A stretch of DNA of 64,000 nucleotides from Pseudalkalibacillus hwajinpoensis (GCF_015234585.1 NZ_JADFCM010000001.1:868001-932000); one strand, 5' to 3'; positions 43,129 to 51,073 are shown, counted from the stretch's first letter. Notes: a model not told the origin generated them from the letters alone. Made by a program: numbers and translations.

Positions 43129-43219
43129 ATGTAGATTTAGAGATAGCGTTGCTGTTTGGAAATAATTTAAGAATACCAGATCTTACTGTTTGATAGAGTT
43201 AGAAAGGAAGGGCATTTGA

Positions 43220-43645
43220 ATGAAAGACGTAATCCACTTAATTGATTCAAAAAAAACTGGAATTACCGAATTAGATATTAAATCAACGGAAGAAAAATTA
43301 AATGTGGATTTCCCGGAACAATACAAAGAACTATTTAAACTATCTAATAATGCTCAGGTTGGTGAATGGACTCTGTTCCCTATTAAAGACTCTAAAAATT
43401 TAAAGAGAACGTGGGACGACATAGTAAGAGAAAATATTGGTATAAGAGATGAGGGAATGTCAGCAGAGCTTATATCTATTGGTGAAGATGGAACAGGGGA
43501 CAAGTTATGTTTTAGAAATGTTGGTAGAGTATGTGAAAACAGGATATATATTTGGTACCACGAAACAGGACTAATTGAAGAAATAGCTTCAAGCTTAAAA
43601 GAATTTATCATTTCCTACTCTGAAGAAGTAGAAGAGGACGAATGA
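43220..43645 (+). CDS. SMI1/KNR4 (SUKH) family protein, probable toxin-immunity protein
   Basis: A 141-residue SUKH fold protein. The typical pattern is present: ITELDIKSTEEKLNVDFPEQYKELFKLSNNAQ near the N-terminus, a central strand region with LISIGEDGTGDKLCF, and YIWYHETGLIEEIASSLKEFI at the end. Bacterial SUKH proteins mostly neutralise contact-dependent or polymorphic nuclease toxins. No toxin gene is adjacent, so this is an orphan immunity gene. Ribosome binding site GAAAGGAAGG. Confidence 0.82.
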   Translation: MKDVIHLIDSKKTGITELDIKSTEEKLNVDFPEQYKELFKLSNNAQVGEWTLFPIKDSKNLKRTWDDIVRENIGIRDEGMSAELISIGEDGTGDKLCFRNVGRVCENRIYIWYHETGLIEEIASSLKEFIISYSEEVEEDE

Positions 43646-43661
43646 AACTTTTAGCTTTTCT

Positions 43662-43712
43662 TGTTCCATTAAATCGGAGCAATTGCGTAATAAAAATTTG
43701 CCCTTTAAGTAG
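43662..43712 (+). repeat. Array repeat copy 23 (GCGTAATAAA type)
   Basis: GTTCCATTAAATCGGAGCAA, then TTGCGTAATAAAAATTTGCCC; closest to copy 5. Confidence 0.65.
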
Positions 43713-43749
43713 GCAACTAAATTAAATAAGCTCAAGCAATTTTCAGCTA

Positions 43750-43788
43750 AGCTCAGAGTTATTGAACTCCGAGCTTTTTTTGTGTGAG
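43750..43788 (+). terminator. Rho-independent terminator before the sigma-factor unit
   Basis: GCTCAGAGTT pairs with AACTCCGAGC around ATTG, followed by seven T residues. Its 3' arm CTCCGAGC is the reverse complement of the repeat core GCTCGGAG. Confidence 0.8.
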
Positions 43789-43912
43789 GTTTGTAAATTA
43801 GTCCTTGAATTAAAGTCATATTACTTTATTAAAAATATTTAAGAAAATGAAACTGCTTTGATAAATGTATAGTCTATAAGGTGCAGGATGAAGGTTGAAA
43901 GGAGGTTAAAAA

Positions 43913-44482
43913 GTGAAAAATAGAGATTCATTATTTGATAGGGAAGGATTTGGCGATGAAATAGCTAGTGAAACGGAGATTGATCTTTTGATCAAAGAAC
44001 ACTCAAAGCAAGTGTTTATTTTAGCTTTTTCATATGTGAAAGATCATTCTTTAGCCGAGGATATAGCCCAAGAAGTTTTTTATAAGTGTTACAAAAACCT
44101 ACATAAATTTAGAAAAGAATCATCAATAAAAACTTGGATTTCTCGTATCACAGTAAATACTTCAAAAGATTTTTTGAGAAAACGAAAATATAATTTATTT
44201 CATTCCCCCTCTCATCTTATGGAGGTGCTTGTTAAAAGGAAAAGTTCAGAAGATGAGTTTCTTGAGAAAGAGAATAGACAAAGTGTGATGGACGTCGTTC
44301 TGTCTCTTCAGCCAAAATATCGAGAAGTTATTATCCTTTTTTATTTTCAAGATTTCAATACAGAAGAAATAGCGCTGGCTTTAAAAATGAATAGGAATAC
44401 AGTTAAAACGAGATTATCTCGGGGGAGACTTCTTTTAAAAGAAAAAATTAGTGGTTTGGAAGGAGGCAACTATGAAACGTGA
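43913..44482 (+). CDS. ECF-type RNA polymerase sigma factor
   Basis: A 189-residue sigma-70 family member with region 2 (about 25-95, QVFILAFSYVKDHSLAEDIAQEVFYKCYKNLHKF, TWISRITVNTSKDFLR) and region 4 (about 125-180, LSLQPKYREVIILFYFQDFNTEEIALALKMNRNTVKTRLSRGR). There is no sigma region 1 or 3, so it is an ECF factor. It starts with GTG after AAAGGAGG and overlaps the gene for its presumed anti-sigma factor. It would direct a stress regulon including its own promoter. Confidence 0.9.
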   Translation: MKNRDSLFDREGFGDEIASETEIDLLIKEHSKQVFILAFSYVKDHSLAEDIAQEVFYKCYKNLHKFRKESSIKTWISRITVNTSKDFLRKRKYNLFHSPSHLMEVLVKRKSSEDEFLEKENRQSVMDVVLSLQPKYREVIILFYFQDFNTEEIALALKMNRNTVKTRLSRGRLLLKEKISGLEGGNYET

Positions 44483-45545
44483 AGTTCAAAAAGGAAAAAA
44501 AGAATTTGACGAGCAATTTTCTTTAGAGAGAGAAAACAGAATTAGAGAAAGAGTGAAAGAAAGGATTAAGGAACGCGATAATCCCACTTTTATCAATTAT
44601 AAGCTTATCTATGCATCCTGTGCTGCAGTCTTGTTATTTGGTTTAATTGTCAGTTTATCATTCGTTTCACCATCAATGGCTTCTGTTATCTCTAATATAC
44701 CGTTTCTAAATGAATTGATGGAGAAGGAAGATTCAATCGGTGTCGATTCTATCGGAGATCTCCTAATCCATGAACTAAGAGAAGACAACTTTAAAGTTAG
44801 TCAGGGAACAAATATTGATTTTAGGGAAAAAACCATATACGTAGGAGTAGAAGGCACTAAAGATTATTATCAAAAATACGAAAAAGATATTATTGAAAGA
44901 AGTAATAGCATTTTAGATGCGCATGGTCTTGGAGCATACACTGTTGAAGTGACCAATCCTCAAGTAGAAAAAGAGCCATACGATGATGGCATTACAGAAG
45001 AAATGCAAAAGAAGTACGATGATTATGAGAAGAGAAGTCTTGCTCTTAGCGATAAAATCATGAGTGAACTAAACGAGCAAAACTATCATGTTCAATCAGC
45101 TGATGTTCGAATTAATGACAAAGAGAGGTTTATACCACTTGAAATCCCTGTCTCTGAAACAAGAGTAGATGAGATTAAGGAAATTGTAAGGAAAGTTGCA
45201 GAAGAAAAAGAACCAGGTGAATTTAAAATAAAAGTTTATACATTTGATCCTATAAGAGAAGAAGCACAAGTACGATGGAGTCCTGTTATCGATACTCTAA
45301 CAGAAGGATTAATTGGAAAAAGCGAGCTTAAAGTAGAATTAGTTGGTTTTACATTCTACTCAGATCCTTATACATTATCAGTTGACACTTCAATCGATAA
45401 GTCTAATCCTAATGCTTCAATGTTGGCAAATGAGATTGAAGATGAGATGAACACATTTATTAACTCAAAAGAGATAAAGAAAGTTGTAAATGGAGATGAA
45501 TATCAGATTATTGTTAAAAGCAAAGACGGTAAAAAAATAAATTAA
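44472..45545 (+). CDS. Membrane anti-sigma factor with DUF4030-like extracellular domain
   Basis: A 357-residue single-pass protein: a highly charged cytoplasmic N-terminus (1-45, EFDEQFSLERENRIRERVKER) suited to bind the sigma factor, one TM helix (about 50-72) and a long extracellular alpha/beta region (90-355) with two similar halves, as in DUF4030 proteins. AGGAGG at 44461-44466 fixes ATG 44472 and the gene overlaps the sigma gene by 11 bases, which supports the pair assignment. Confidence 0.78.
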   Translation: MKREVQKGKKEFDEQFSLERENRIRERVKERIKERDNPTFINYKLIYASCAAVLLFGLIVSLSFVSPSMASVISNIPFLNELMEKEDSIGVDSIGDLLIHELREDNFKVSQGTNIDFREKTIYVGVEGTKDYYQKYEKDIIERSNSILDAHGLGAYTVEVTNPQVEKEPYDDGITEEMQKKYDDYEKRSLALSDKIMSELNEQNYHVQSADVRINDKERFIPLEIPVSETRVDEIKEIVRKVAEEKEPGEFKIKVYTFDPIREEAQVRWSPVIDTLTEGLIGKSELKVELVGFTFYSDPYTLSVDTSIDKSNPNASMLANEIEDEMNTFINSKEIKKVVNGDEYQIIVKSKDGKKIN

Positions 45546-45583
45546 ATCATGATATATATAGCTTAATATTTATGACCGATCGA

Positions 45584-45625
45584 TCTTCAACAATCTCGGA
45601 GCGATAGTATAATAACCAAATAGCT
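45584..45625 (+). repeat. Array repeat copy 24 (short type)
   Basis: TTCAACAATCTCGGAGCGATAG; no terminator hairpin follows. Confidence 0.68.
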
Positions 45626-45713
45626 TCAGTAATTGTCTTGTTTAAGTATTGAGTAGGAATACGAAGAGAAAATGTAGATCTGGATTATGAAAAGGAATAG
45701 GATGATATTGAAA

Positions 45714-46280
45714 ATGGAATTCAAATACTACCTTAATGAAACAGGTTGGGCAAATTGTGTTGTGGAATTAAATTCACAAAAATTAGAGTTCTCAGCTAGT
45801 TATCTTACTGACTGTTTAGGTGATTTAGTAGAATCATTATTTTGGTTAAATCCATTACGAAGCGAAAAAGGCGAAAGAGTGTCTTTTGAATGGGAAGGTG
45901 AACCAGAAGGGATCCTTTGGACTCTTGAATTAAAAGAGAGCAACATCCTATTCATAGAGGCAATCTATTATGAGGACTTGGAAAACAAAGATAGCGGTAA
46001 CAAAGTAATACAAACGGAGTATTCCTATGATGATTTTTTAAGGGTAGTGTTAATTGAAATTGATTCTTTAATCAAGAGACACGGGATTATTGGATACAGG
46101 GAACAATGGGTTATGGCTGATTTCCCATTGCGTACTTTCTTGGAACTAAAGCATTATCTCTTTAAAAAGGAGAATTATCCAATATCAGAGGTTAAGGGAG
46201 AGATAATGGGAGAAACGACGGAAGAGGTTAGAAGTTCACTAAAATATGATCTGGAATTATTGATGGAAAGTATCCAGTAA
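45714..46280 (+). CDS. Hypothetical protein, immunity-like
   Basis: A 188-residue soluble acidic protein (MEFKYYLNETGWANCVVEL...). Strand-rich N-terminal half with FEWEGEPEGILWTLELKESN, helical C-terminal half. No family named with confidence; size, acidity and single-gene cassette setting recall solitary immunity proteins. Possible starts are ATG 45687, TTG 45708 and ATG 45714; the weak AGGATG at 45699-45704 best fits 45714. Confidence 0.6.
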   Translation: MEFKYYLNETGWANCVVELNSQKLEFSASYLTDCLGDLVESLFWLNPLRSEKGERVSFEWEGEPEGILWTLELKESNILFIEAIYYEDLENKDSGNKVIQTEYSYDDFLRVVLIEIDSLIKRHGIIGYREQWVMADFPLRTFLELKHYLFKKENYPISEVKGEIMGETTEEVRSSLKYDLELLMESIQ

Positions 46281-46317
46281 TCTTGAAACTAAAACAACTA
46301 ATAAAGTAAATTTGATA

Positions 46318-46408
46318 TTCCACAATCTCGGAGCTTATCTGTAATAAGGTAGGCTCTTTTCTTTAGAAAAGGATGGATTTATTAGTGTTATTTTGAAATA
46401 ATTGGTAT
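46318..46408 (+). repeat. Array repeat copy 25 (full length)
   Basis: TTCCACAATCTCGGAGC core, hairpin GAGCTTATCT/AGGTAGGCTC with T-run, GGATGGATTTATTAG, tail TTTGAAATAATTGGTAT at 46392-46408. Confidence 0.82.
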
Positions 46409-46462
46409 ATTTAGCGGCGAATTTGAAAAAAACATCCTATATTGGAAGGGTTGAGTTGATAA

Positions 46463-46900
46463 GTGGACATAAGAAAACCAAATGACGTAGAAATTGAAAA
46501 GATAATAGCACTTTCTCCACAGGCTATATTTGAGGGAACTTTAGGTGAAACTGAACCAACGATTGAAAAAGCGAAACAGCTAGTAAAATCTCTTTTAAAG
46601 AAGGGCTGTTATTATTTAATATCAACTGAAAATAATGTCATAACAGGTTGGATTCTTTTAGGAGGAAGTAAAGACCAGTTTTCCGATAAGAAACTAGGAT
46701 TTATTTATGAATTATTTGTGATAGAGGAATGCAGAGGTAAAGGTATTTCAAAACAATTGATTAGTACTGGTATTGAACAATTGAAACAAGAAGGATACTC
46801 CGAAATTCGTTTAAGCGTATTTGATGGAAATCAAGCAATTAAGATATATGAAAATTTAGGCTTTAAGAACAGAACAATTTCTATGAGTATTTCATTATAG
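46463..46900 (+). CDS. GNAT-family N-acetyltransferase
   Basis: A 145-residue acetyl-CoA-dependent transferase. Motif A is intact: LFVIEECRGKGISKQLISTGI (V..E..RGKG); motif B region IYENLGFKN is at the end. Substrate unknown; small GNATs in accessory arrays often modify antibiotics, amines or toxins. It begins with GTG. Confidence 0.85.
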   Translation: MDIRKPNDVEIEKIIALSPQAIFEGTLGETEPTIEKAKQLVKSLLKKGCYYLISTENNVITGWILLGGSKDQFSDKKLGFIYELFVIEECRGKGISKQLISTGIEQLKQEGYSEIRLSVFDGNQAIKIYENLGFKNRTISMSISL

Positions 46901-46907
46901 ATAATAC

Positions 46908-46953
46908 TCTTCCATTATCTCGGAGCGATTCTAGGTTAAAGTGTAAGCTTTTT
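46908..46953 (+). repeat. Array repeat copy 26
   Basis: CTTCCATTATCTCGGAGCGATT core, then ...GTGTAAGCTTTTT, a weak hairpin with T-run. Confidence 0.68.
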
Positions 46954-47020
46954 AAATTACTATCAATAGTTGTACTTTAGATGCAATAAGAATTTTTCGT
47001 AGTTTGGAAGGGGAATTTTT

Positions 47021-47587
47021 ATGGACACACATGAACAAGTAATCATTAAATTTTTAGAAGGAAAGAGAGTCTACTTGAGACCAATTGAAAATAGTGATCT
47101 AGATTTATTCTATACAAGAGCCCTATGGGATAAAGAAGGAAGAAGGTTAACAGGTACACAAACAGTCTTTAGTCGAGTAGGTGTTCAAAACTGGTTTGAT
47201 AGAATATCGGTAGATAGTTCGAGGATTGATCTTATACTTTGTTTGCAAGAAACTGATCAACCTATTGGGGATATAGCCATGCTGGATATCGATCATCAAA
47301 ACCGAAAAGCTGTTGTCAGAATTTCTATATTTGACAGTGCATTCTGGGGAAATGGTTTTGGGACTGAGGGAATGTCACTACTGCTAGAGTATGGATTTAA
47401 TATATTGAATTTAAATAGAATCGGTTTAGATGTCTTTGGATTTAATGAGAGAGGAATAAAATCGTATAAGAAGTTAGGGTTCAAACAAGAAGGACGAATT
47501 AGAGAGGATCTATTTTATAATGGGGACTATCATGATTCAATTTTAATGGGCGTTATGAAAAATGAATTTCAGAAGTACAACTTATAG
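47021..47587 (+). CDS. GNAT-family acetyltransferase (RimJ/RimL type)
   Basis: A 188-residue acetyltransferase of the RimJ/RimL-like subgroup: GKRVYLRPIENSDLDLFY at the N-terminus, FWGNGFGTEGMSLLLEYGF as motif A, and NERGIKSYKKLGFKQEGRIRED at the end. The subgroup acetylates N-terminal amines or small molecules. It is unrelated in detail to the preceding GNAT, although the two occupy neighbouring repeat intervals. Ribosome binding site GGAAGGGG. Confidence 0.87.
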   Translation: MDTHEQVIIKFLEGKRVYLRPIENSDLDLFYTRALWDKEGRRLTGTQTVFSRVGVQNWFDRISVDSSRIDLILCLQETDQPIGDIAMLDIDHQNRKAVVRISIFDSAFWGNGFGTEGMSLLLEYGFNILNLNRIGLDVFGFNERGIKSYKKLGFKQEGRIREDLFYNGDYHDSILMGVMKNEFQKYNL

Positions 47588-47633
47588 TGATTATATCTTC
47601 TTCTTAATTAGTTATCATAACGTTCAACCCCAT

Positions 47634-47699
47634 TCTTCCAGAATCCGGAGCTTATCTGCAATAAAGAAAGGCTTCTTTTTATTTGAAATAATTGGTATT
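47634..47699 (+). repeat. Array repeat copy 27 (compact full type)
   Basis: TTCTTCCAGAATCCGGAGC, hairpin region to GGCTTC, T5, then directly TTTGAAATAATTGGTATT (47682-47699). The usual 30-40 base spacer is missing. Confidence 0.78.
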
Positions 47700-47760
47700 A
47701 GAGAATTGGTCAGTTTAGTTTAATAGAAAAGGTGAAGTTTTCTTAAAGGGGGGAGTTAAA

Positions 47761-48015
47761 TTGAGAAAATACTTAGGAATAGTATCCATCATAATCCTTA
47801 TTGCAACTTATTTAATTTTACAATCACTCGTTGGAACACAAATTGGACATTTGTGGATCTTAATAATCGCCATTGGATATTTGGCTTCAGCACTAGCTTC
47901 TTGGTATAGCAAAAGCGGTTTTTGGAGGAAAGCATCAGCTTCTATTTTGATTGTACTCCCTGTGGGGTATCTGTTAATAATAGCTTTATTTATATTTGGA
48001 CTGTCTAGCTTTTAA
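47761..48015 (+). CDS. 84-residue membrane protein
   Basis: Three hydrophobic segments (IVSIIILIATYLILQSL, LWILIIAIGYLASALASW, ILIVLPVGYLLIIALFIFGL). TTG start after AAGGGGGGAG. No family recognised. Last gene of the array. Confidence 0.6.
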   Translation: MRKYLGIVSIIILIATYLILQSLVGTQIGHLWILIIAIGYLASALASWYSKSGFWRKASASILIVLPVGYLLIIALFIFGLSSF

Positions 48016-48022
48016 ATAATTG

Positions 48023-48062
48023 TTTACTCAACTAAATCGGAGCTTTAGTTAAATAAGCACAA
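48023..48062 (+). repeat. Array repeat copy 28 (last copy)
   Basis: TACTCAACTAAATCGGAGCTTTAG core; the hairpin and tail are absent. No further copy is seen to the window end apart from a lone tail-like sequence at 58568. Confidence 0.6.
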
Positions 48063-48487
48063 TATTTGTTAGTAATATCAACAAGAAACTTTAACAAAGC
48101 CTTAGAAAAAGAAGGTCGTAAACAACCGATAAAGGCTGTGCTTCTCTTAGACCGGATGGCTGTATAACCATAGTTCTTTCACCTGTGATTTTAGCAGTAA
48201 AATAAAGGATGGTCTGTTGTTTAGCAATAGGACTTTTCCTTATTCCGTACTTCATTTAGTGTAGTCACGAAGGGCGTTCGGTGGTACCCCTTGGAGGAAC
48301 AACACGAGACGAAGATTCACTTGAGGCAGGTGGTCTTTCTGCCAAAGTTAGCTGAGGTTGTACCTGTGGTAAGCATCCACCGGTTAGCCGCACGTGGCCA
48401 TCGAACCACTTTCGAATAACTCCACGGAACAACATACTTTTCATACAGATTGAGATCCACCCGTCATTCAAGTGGATCTTCATCCTT
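48063..48487. other. 425-bp gap with a gene remnant and a change of base composition
   Basis: About 48069-48168 reads in one frame as a C-terminal fragment (NFNKALEKEGRKQPIKAV, LLLDRMAV then stop) without a start. From about 48240 the sequence becomes clearly GC-richer, matching the reductase gene that follows. An inverted repeat (48453-48461 with 48471-48479) lies beyond the end of that gene and could act as its terminator, although no T-run is seen. Confidence 0.45.
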
Positions 48488-49555
48488 TTAATGCTTCGAA
48501 AAATCGGGAAGAATGGCTTCCTCCTGAAACTCATGAAATAGACGAGTAAACATTTCTACGCTGTCTACGAATTCATAGAATCCGAATTGCCTCAATTTCG
48601 TTGTAGCAGTCATCACATCATAGTCACAGTTGAAAATGAAATCTCCGAAACCCCATAAGGCAAGCTTGTCATAAGGAATGTCCTTAAGCTGATATTTCTG
48701 TTTCATTTGATCCCATAACTCCTGCTTATCGGCCATCATCTCAGAGAGTTGAATCGGCGGTTCAGCTCCGGCGGCTTCCATATCAAAGTAGTCGGCAATT
48801 GTTTTCCAAATGTGCTCCCAGCGGAAGAAATCTCCGTTCGTCACGTTGAAAATTTCAAATGCGCACGATTCCTCCACTGCTGCCCACTCGACACATTTAG
48901 CGAGAAGGGTTGCATCCGTTACTTGAGCAAGGTATGGGTGTGCTTTTCCCGGAAAACGAAGTGGTAGCCCAAGCTCCTTGGAGATCGAAGCGTACGCCCC
49001 TATGACCATTGCAAGGTTCATAGGCTTTCCGACAGAAAAGCCGCAAACGACATCCGGGCGGAGAATAGTCCAGCTCCAGCTTTTCCCTTTCTGAGCTCGG
49101 CGCATATAGTCTTCCTGATTAAAATAGAAGTTCGGCGGCATATGGCGAGCATCAGTTTCCTTCGCCGGTGTTTTAATCGGCCCAAGATGCACGCCGTAGG
49201 CTTTTGCTCCCTGCATCAATATGACACGATCCAGGTTGTCGGCGGTTTCTTCCACGGCATTTAATGTATTTTCAAACATCGTCTGGTTGACATCCACTTG
49301 CTTCTGCGGATCAGATTCATAGTCCTGATAAGCCGCATAAATAAAATGGGTCACTTCTGAGAACGACTCCAATTTTTTTCGGACATTTTGAGCATTCATC
49401 ATATCCGCTGATATGTAGGTGATGTCCAATTCATCTTCCGGAATATGACGGGATATGCCAATGACATTCCAGTCTTCTAGTTTACTCAAGTGTTTGGCAA
49501 TATAGCTTCCGATGACTCCTGTGGCTCCGGCAACCAAAGCTGTTTTTTTCTGCAT
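48488..49555 (-). CDS. SDR-family reductase of the PRISE (progesterone 5-beta-reductase-like) group
   Basis: A 355-residue extended SDR: NAD(P) motif AGATGVIGSYIAKHL at 10-24, then VTHFIYAAYQ, LMQGAKAYGVHLGP and WTILRPDVVCGFS, which are typical of PRISE enzymes that reduce enone double bonds; homologues occur in many soil bacteria. The gene is visibly richer in G and C than its surroundings and runs against the array, so it is likely horizontally acquired. Substrate unknown. Confidence 0.82.
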   Translation of the reverse strand: MQKKTALVAGATGVIGSYIAKHLSKLEDWNVIGISRHIPEDELDITYISADMMNAQNVRKKLESFSEVTHFIYAAYQDYESDPQKQVDVNQTMFENTLNAVEETADNLDRVILMQGAKAYGVHLGPIKTPAKETDARHMPPNFYFNQEDYMRRAQKGKSWSWTILRPDVVCGFSVGKPMNLAMVIGAYASISKELGLPLRFPGKAHPYLAQVTDATLLAKCVEWAAVEESCAFEIFNVTNGDFFRWEHIWKTIADYFDMEAAGAEPPIQLSEMMADKQELWDQMKQKYQLKDIPYDKLALWGFGDFIFNCDYDVMTATTKLRQFGFYEFVDSVEMFTRLFHEFQEEAILPDFSKH

Positions 49556-49965
49556 ATTCTATACCTCCAAGATTAGAAAAGAATATTTTACCAATGGATA
49601 GAATCTTCCCACGACTAACTCCTTTTAAACACCTTTTCCCAGGAATTCCTTGTGGAAGAATTCATCAAATGAGTGGATCGACGTCCTTAAATTTTTTATT
49701 GTTATAACGAACAGGAAAAAAAGAAGATGAATTTTCTCAAACAATTAAGGGACTTAAACTTCAAAAAGATCATTATCAACTATACGTAGGAACTTCTTTT
49801 AGTGGTGATACATCAAGCAATACTATCTTTACAACTCCCAGAGAATTTGAAGTAAAGTAATTAAGCTAAGAATGCGATTGTTGAATAACTCTAGCATAAA
49901 CTTCCCACTTCCTGGACATAATAAAATCAAGATTACTAGATTCGTAACTTGGGGGAGTGAAGTGA
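49556..49965 (+). other. 410-bp gap with a gene remnant before the recombinase
   Basis: Contains the start-less frame 49708-49860 described separately. Otherwise AT-rich with no gene. Confidence 0.45.
49708..49860 (+). pseudogene. C-terminal fragment of an unidentified gene
   Basis: An in-frame stretch of about 50 codons without a start reads FSQTIKGLKLQKDHYQLYVG, then SGDTSSNTIFTTPREFEVK and a stop. Its sense-like composition suggests the tail of a gene truncated upstream of the recombinase. Parent family unknown. Confidence 0.45.
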
Positions 49966-50808
49966 ATGTTGTTATCGCTTGTTTGGGAAAAGTATAATCT
50001 TGATAAGAAAATTGAAGGATATTCTCCATTAACGCTCAAGACTTACTATTTTCAGTACAATCAGCTCTTATGTCACTTTGGTAATGTTGATATGAATGTG
50101 ATTACGACAAATCAGCTTAAATCATATTTATTGAAAATGGGGAGTCATTTAAAGCCTTCTAGCTTAGGGCATCGTATCCGGTGTATACGATCGTTGTTTA
50201 AATGGACTTATGATGAAGGGTTTATTCAGAAAAATCCAGCTGCTAAATTGAAAGAACCTAAGCTTGGTAAAAGGATACCAAAGTTTCTTACTGAAATAGA
50301 AATTGAACTCTTGAGAGAGGGTTGTCAGAACACGATGGAAAAAGCTTTGTTTGAATTCTTTTACTCAACTGGTTGTCGTATTGGTGAAGTTGTGAAGATC
50401 AATCGTGAAGATATTAATTTCCATACAAATTCAGTCATTGTTCATGGAAAAGGGGACAAAGAGAGAGAAGTGTATTTTAACACACGCTGCTCAATCTGGT
50501 TGAAACGCTATCTTGATGAGCGTGGTGATCTTGAACCTTGCTTATTTATAACTGAAAGAAGGCCAAAAAGACGGATGAGTATTGACCTTATTCGCTATAT
50601 CATTAAACGAATTTCTAGAAATGCAGGGCTAAAAAAAGAGATTCACCCTCATCAATTAAGACATAGCTACGCGACGCATATGATTAACAACGGCGCTCCT
50701 CTCGAGGTAATCCAAAGTTTGATGGGGCACGAGAAAAGTGAAACAACCAAATTGTACGCCCAGCTTAGTGGAAAATTACGGTACGATTTCTATACGAAGT
50801 ATTTCTGA
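49966..50808 (+). CDS. Tyrosine recombinase / site-specific integrase
   Basis: A 280-residue XerC/D-sized recombinase. The N-terminal SAM-like core-binding domain spans about 5-85; the catalytic domain (100-275) has every active residue: Arg138 (TGCRIGEV), Lys162 (VHGKGDKE), His229 and Arg232 (HPHQLRHSY), His255 (LMGHEKS) and Tyr264 (TTKLYAQ). It should therefore be able to cut and rejoin DNA. No phage or conjugation genes lie nearby. It is on the same strand as the repeat array, 1.9 kb beyond the last repeat, and starts with ATG after GGGGGAG. Confidence 0.9.
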   Translation: MLLSLVWEKYNLDKKIEGYSPLTLKTYYFQYNQLLCHFGNVDMNVITTNQLKSYLLKMGSHLKPSSLGHRIRCIRSLFKWTYDEGFIQKNPAAKLKEPKLGKRIPKFLTEIEIELLREGCQNTMEKALFEFFYSTGCRIGEVVKINREDINFHTNSVIVHGKGDKEREVYFNTRCSIWLKRYLDERGDLEPCLFITERRPKRRMSIDLIRYIIKRISRNAGLKKEIHPHQLRHSYATHMINNGAPLEVIQSLMGHEKSETTKLYAQLSGKLRYDFYTKYF

Positions 50809-50841
50809 GAAGCTCATTCCATTTGGAAGGGCTTTTTATTA
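50808..50841 (+). terminator. Probable Rho-independent terminator after the recombinase
   Basis: AAGCTCATTCC pairs with GGAAGGGCTT (one bulge) and is followed by TTTTTA. Confidence 0.6.
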
Positions 50842-51073
50842 GGAAAAACAATTTTGATTGAAAATCATTATCTTGATAACGTAGCACCAGAAGGTCATCT
50901 AAAAGACCTTGCTTAATATTGAGCGAACAGGCATAAGTGCTATTTAAATAATTCGTCAAGTCAGCATGTTCGCCTTTAAAACACCGATTTATTTCTTTTT
51001 TTATTCAGCAATATATATAAAATAATGACATCAAACTAGCCTTCTTTCATACAATACTGTTGGGGTGGAAAAA

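Noticed and set aside
18529..48062. CRISPR array
   Set aside because: Repeats are long, imperfect, widely and irregularly spaced by genes; no short uniform spacers and no cas genes.
48265..48534. 89-codon minus-strand frame overlapping the reductase 3' end
   Set aside because: It overlaps a well supported gene in another frame, has arginine/proline/serine-rich nonsense-like composition and no ribosome binding site.
50856..50917. Short frame ending HLKDLA after the recombinase
   Set aside because: Only about 20 codons with no ribosome binding site; cannot be told from chance.
51049..51056. Sigma-E -10 (CATACAAT) before cwlJ
   Set aside because: The hexamer fits, but the implied start of transcription falls in the ribosome binding site and no good -35 is present, so I do not list it.
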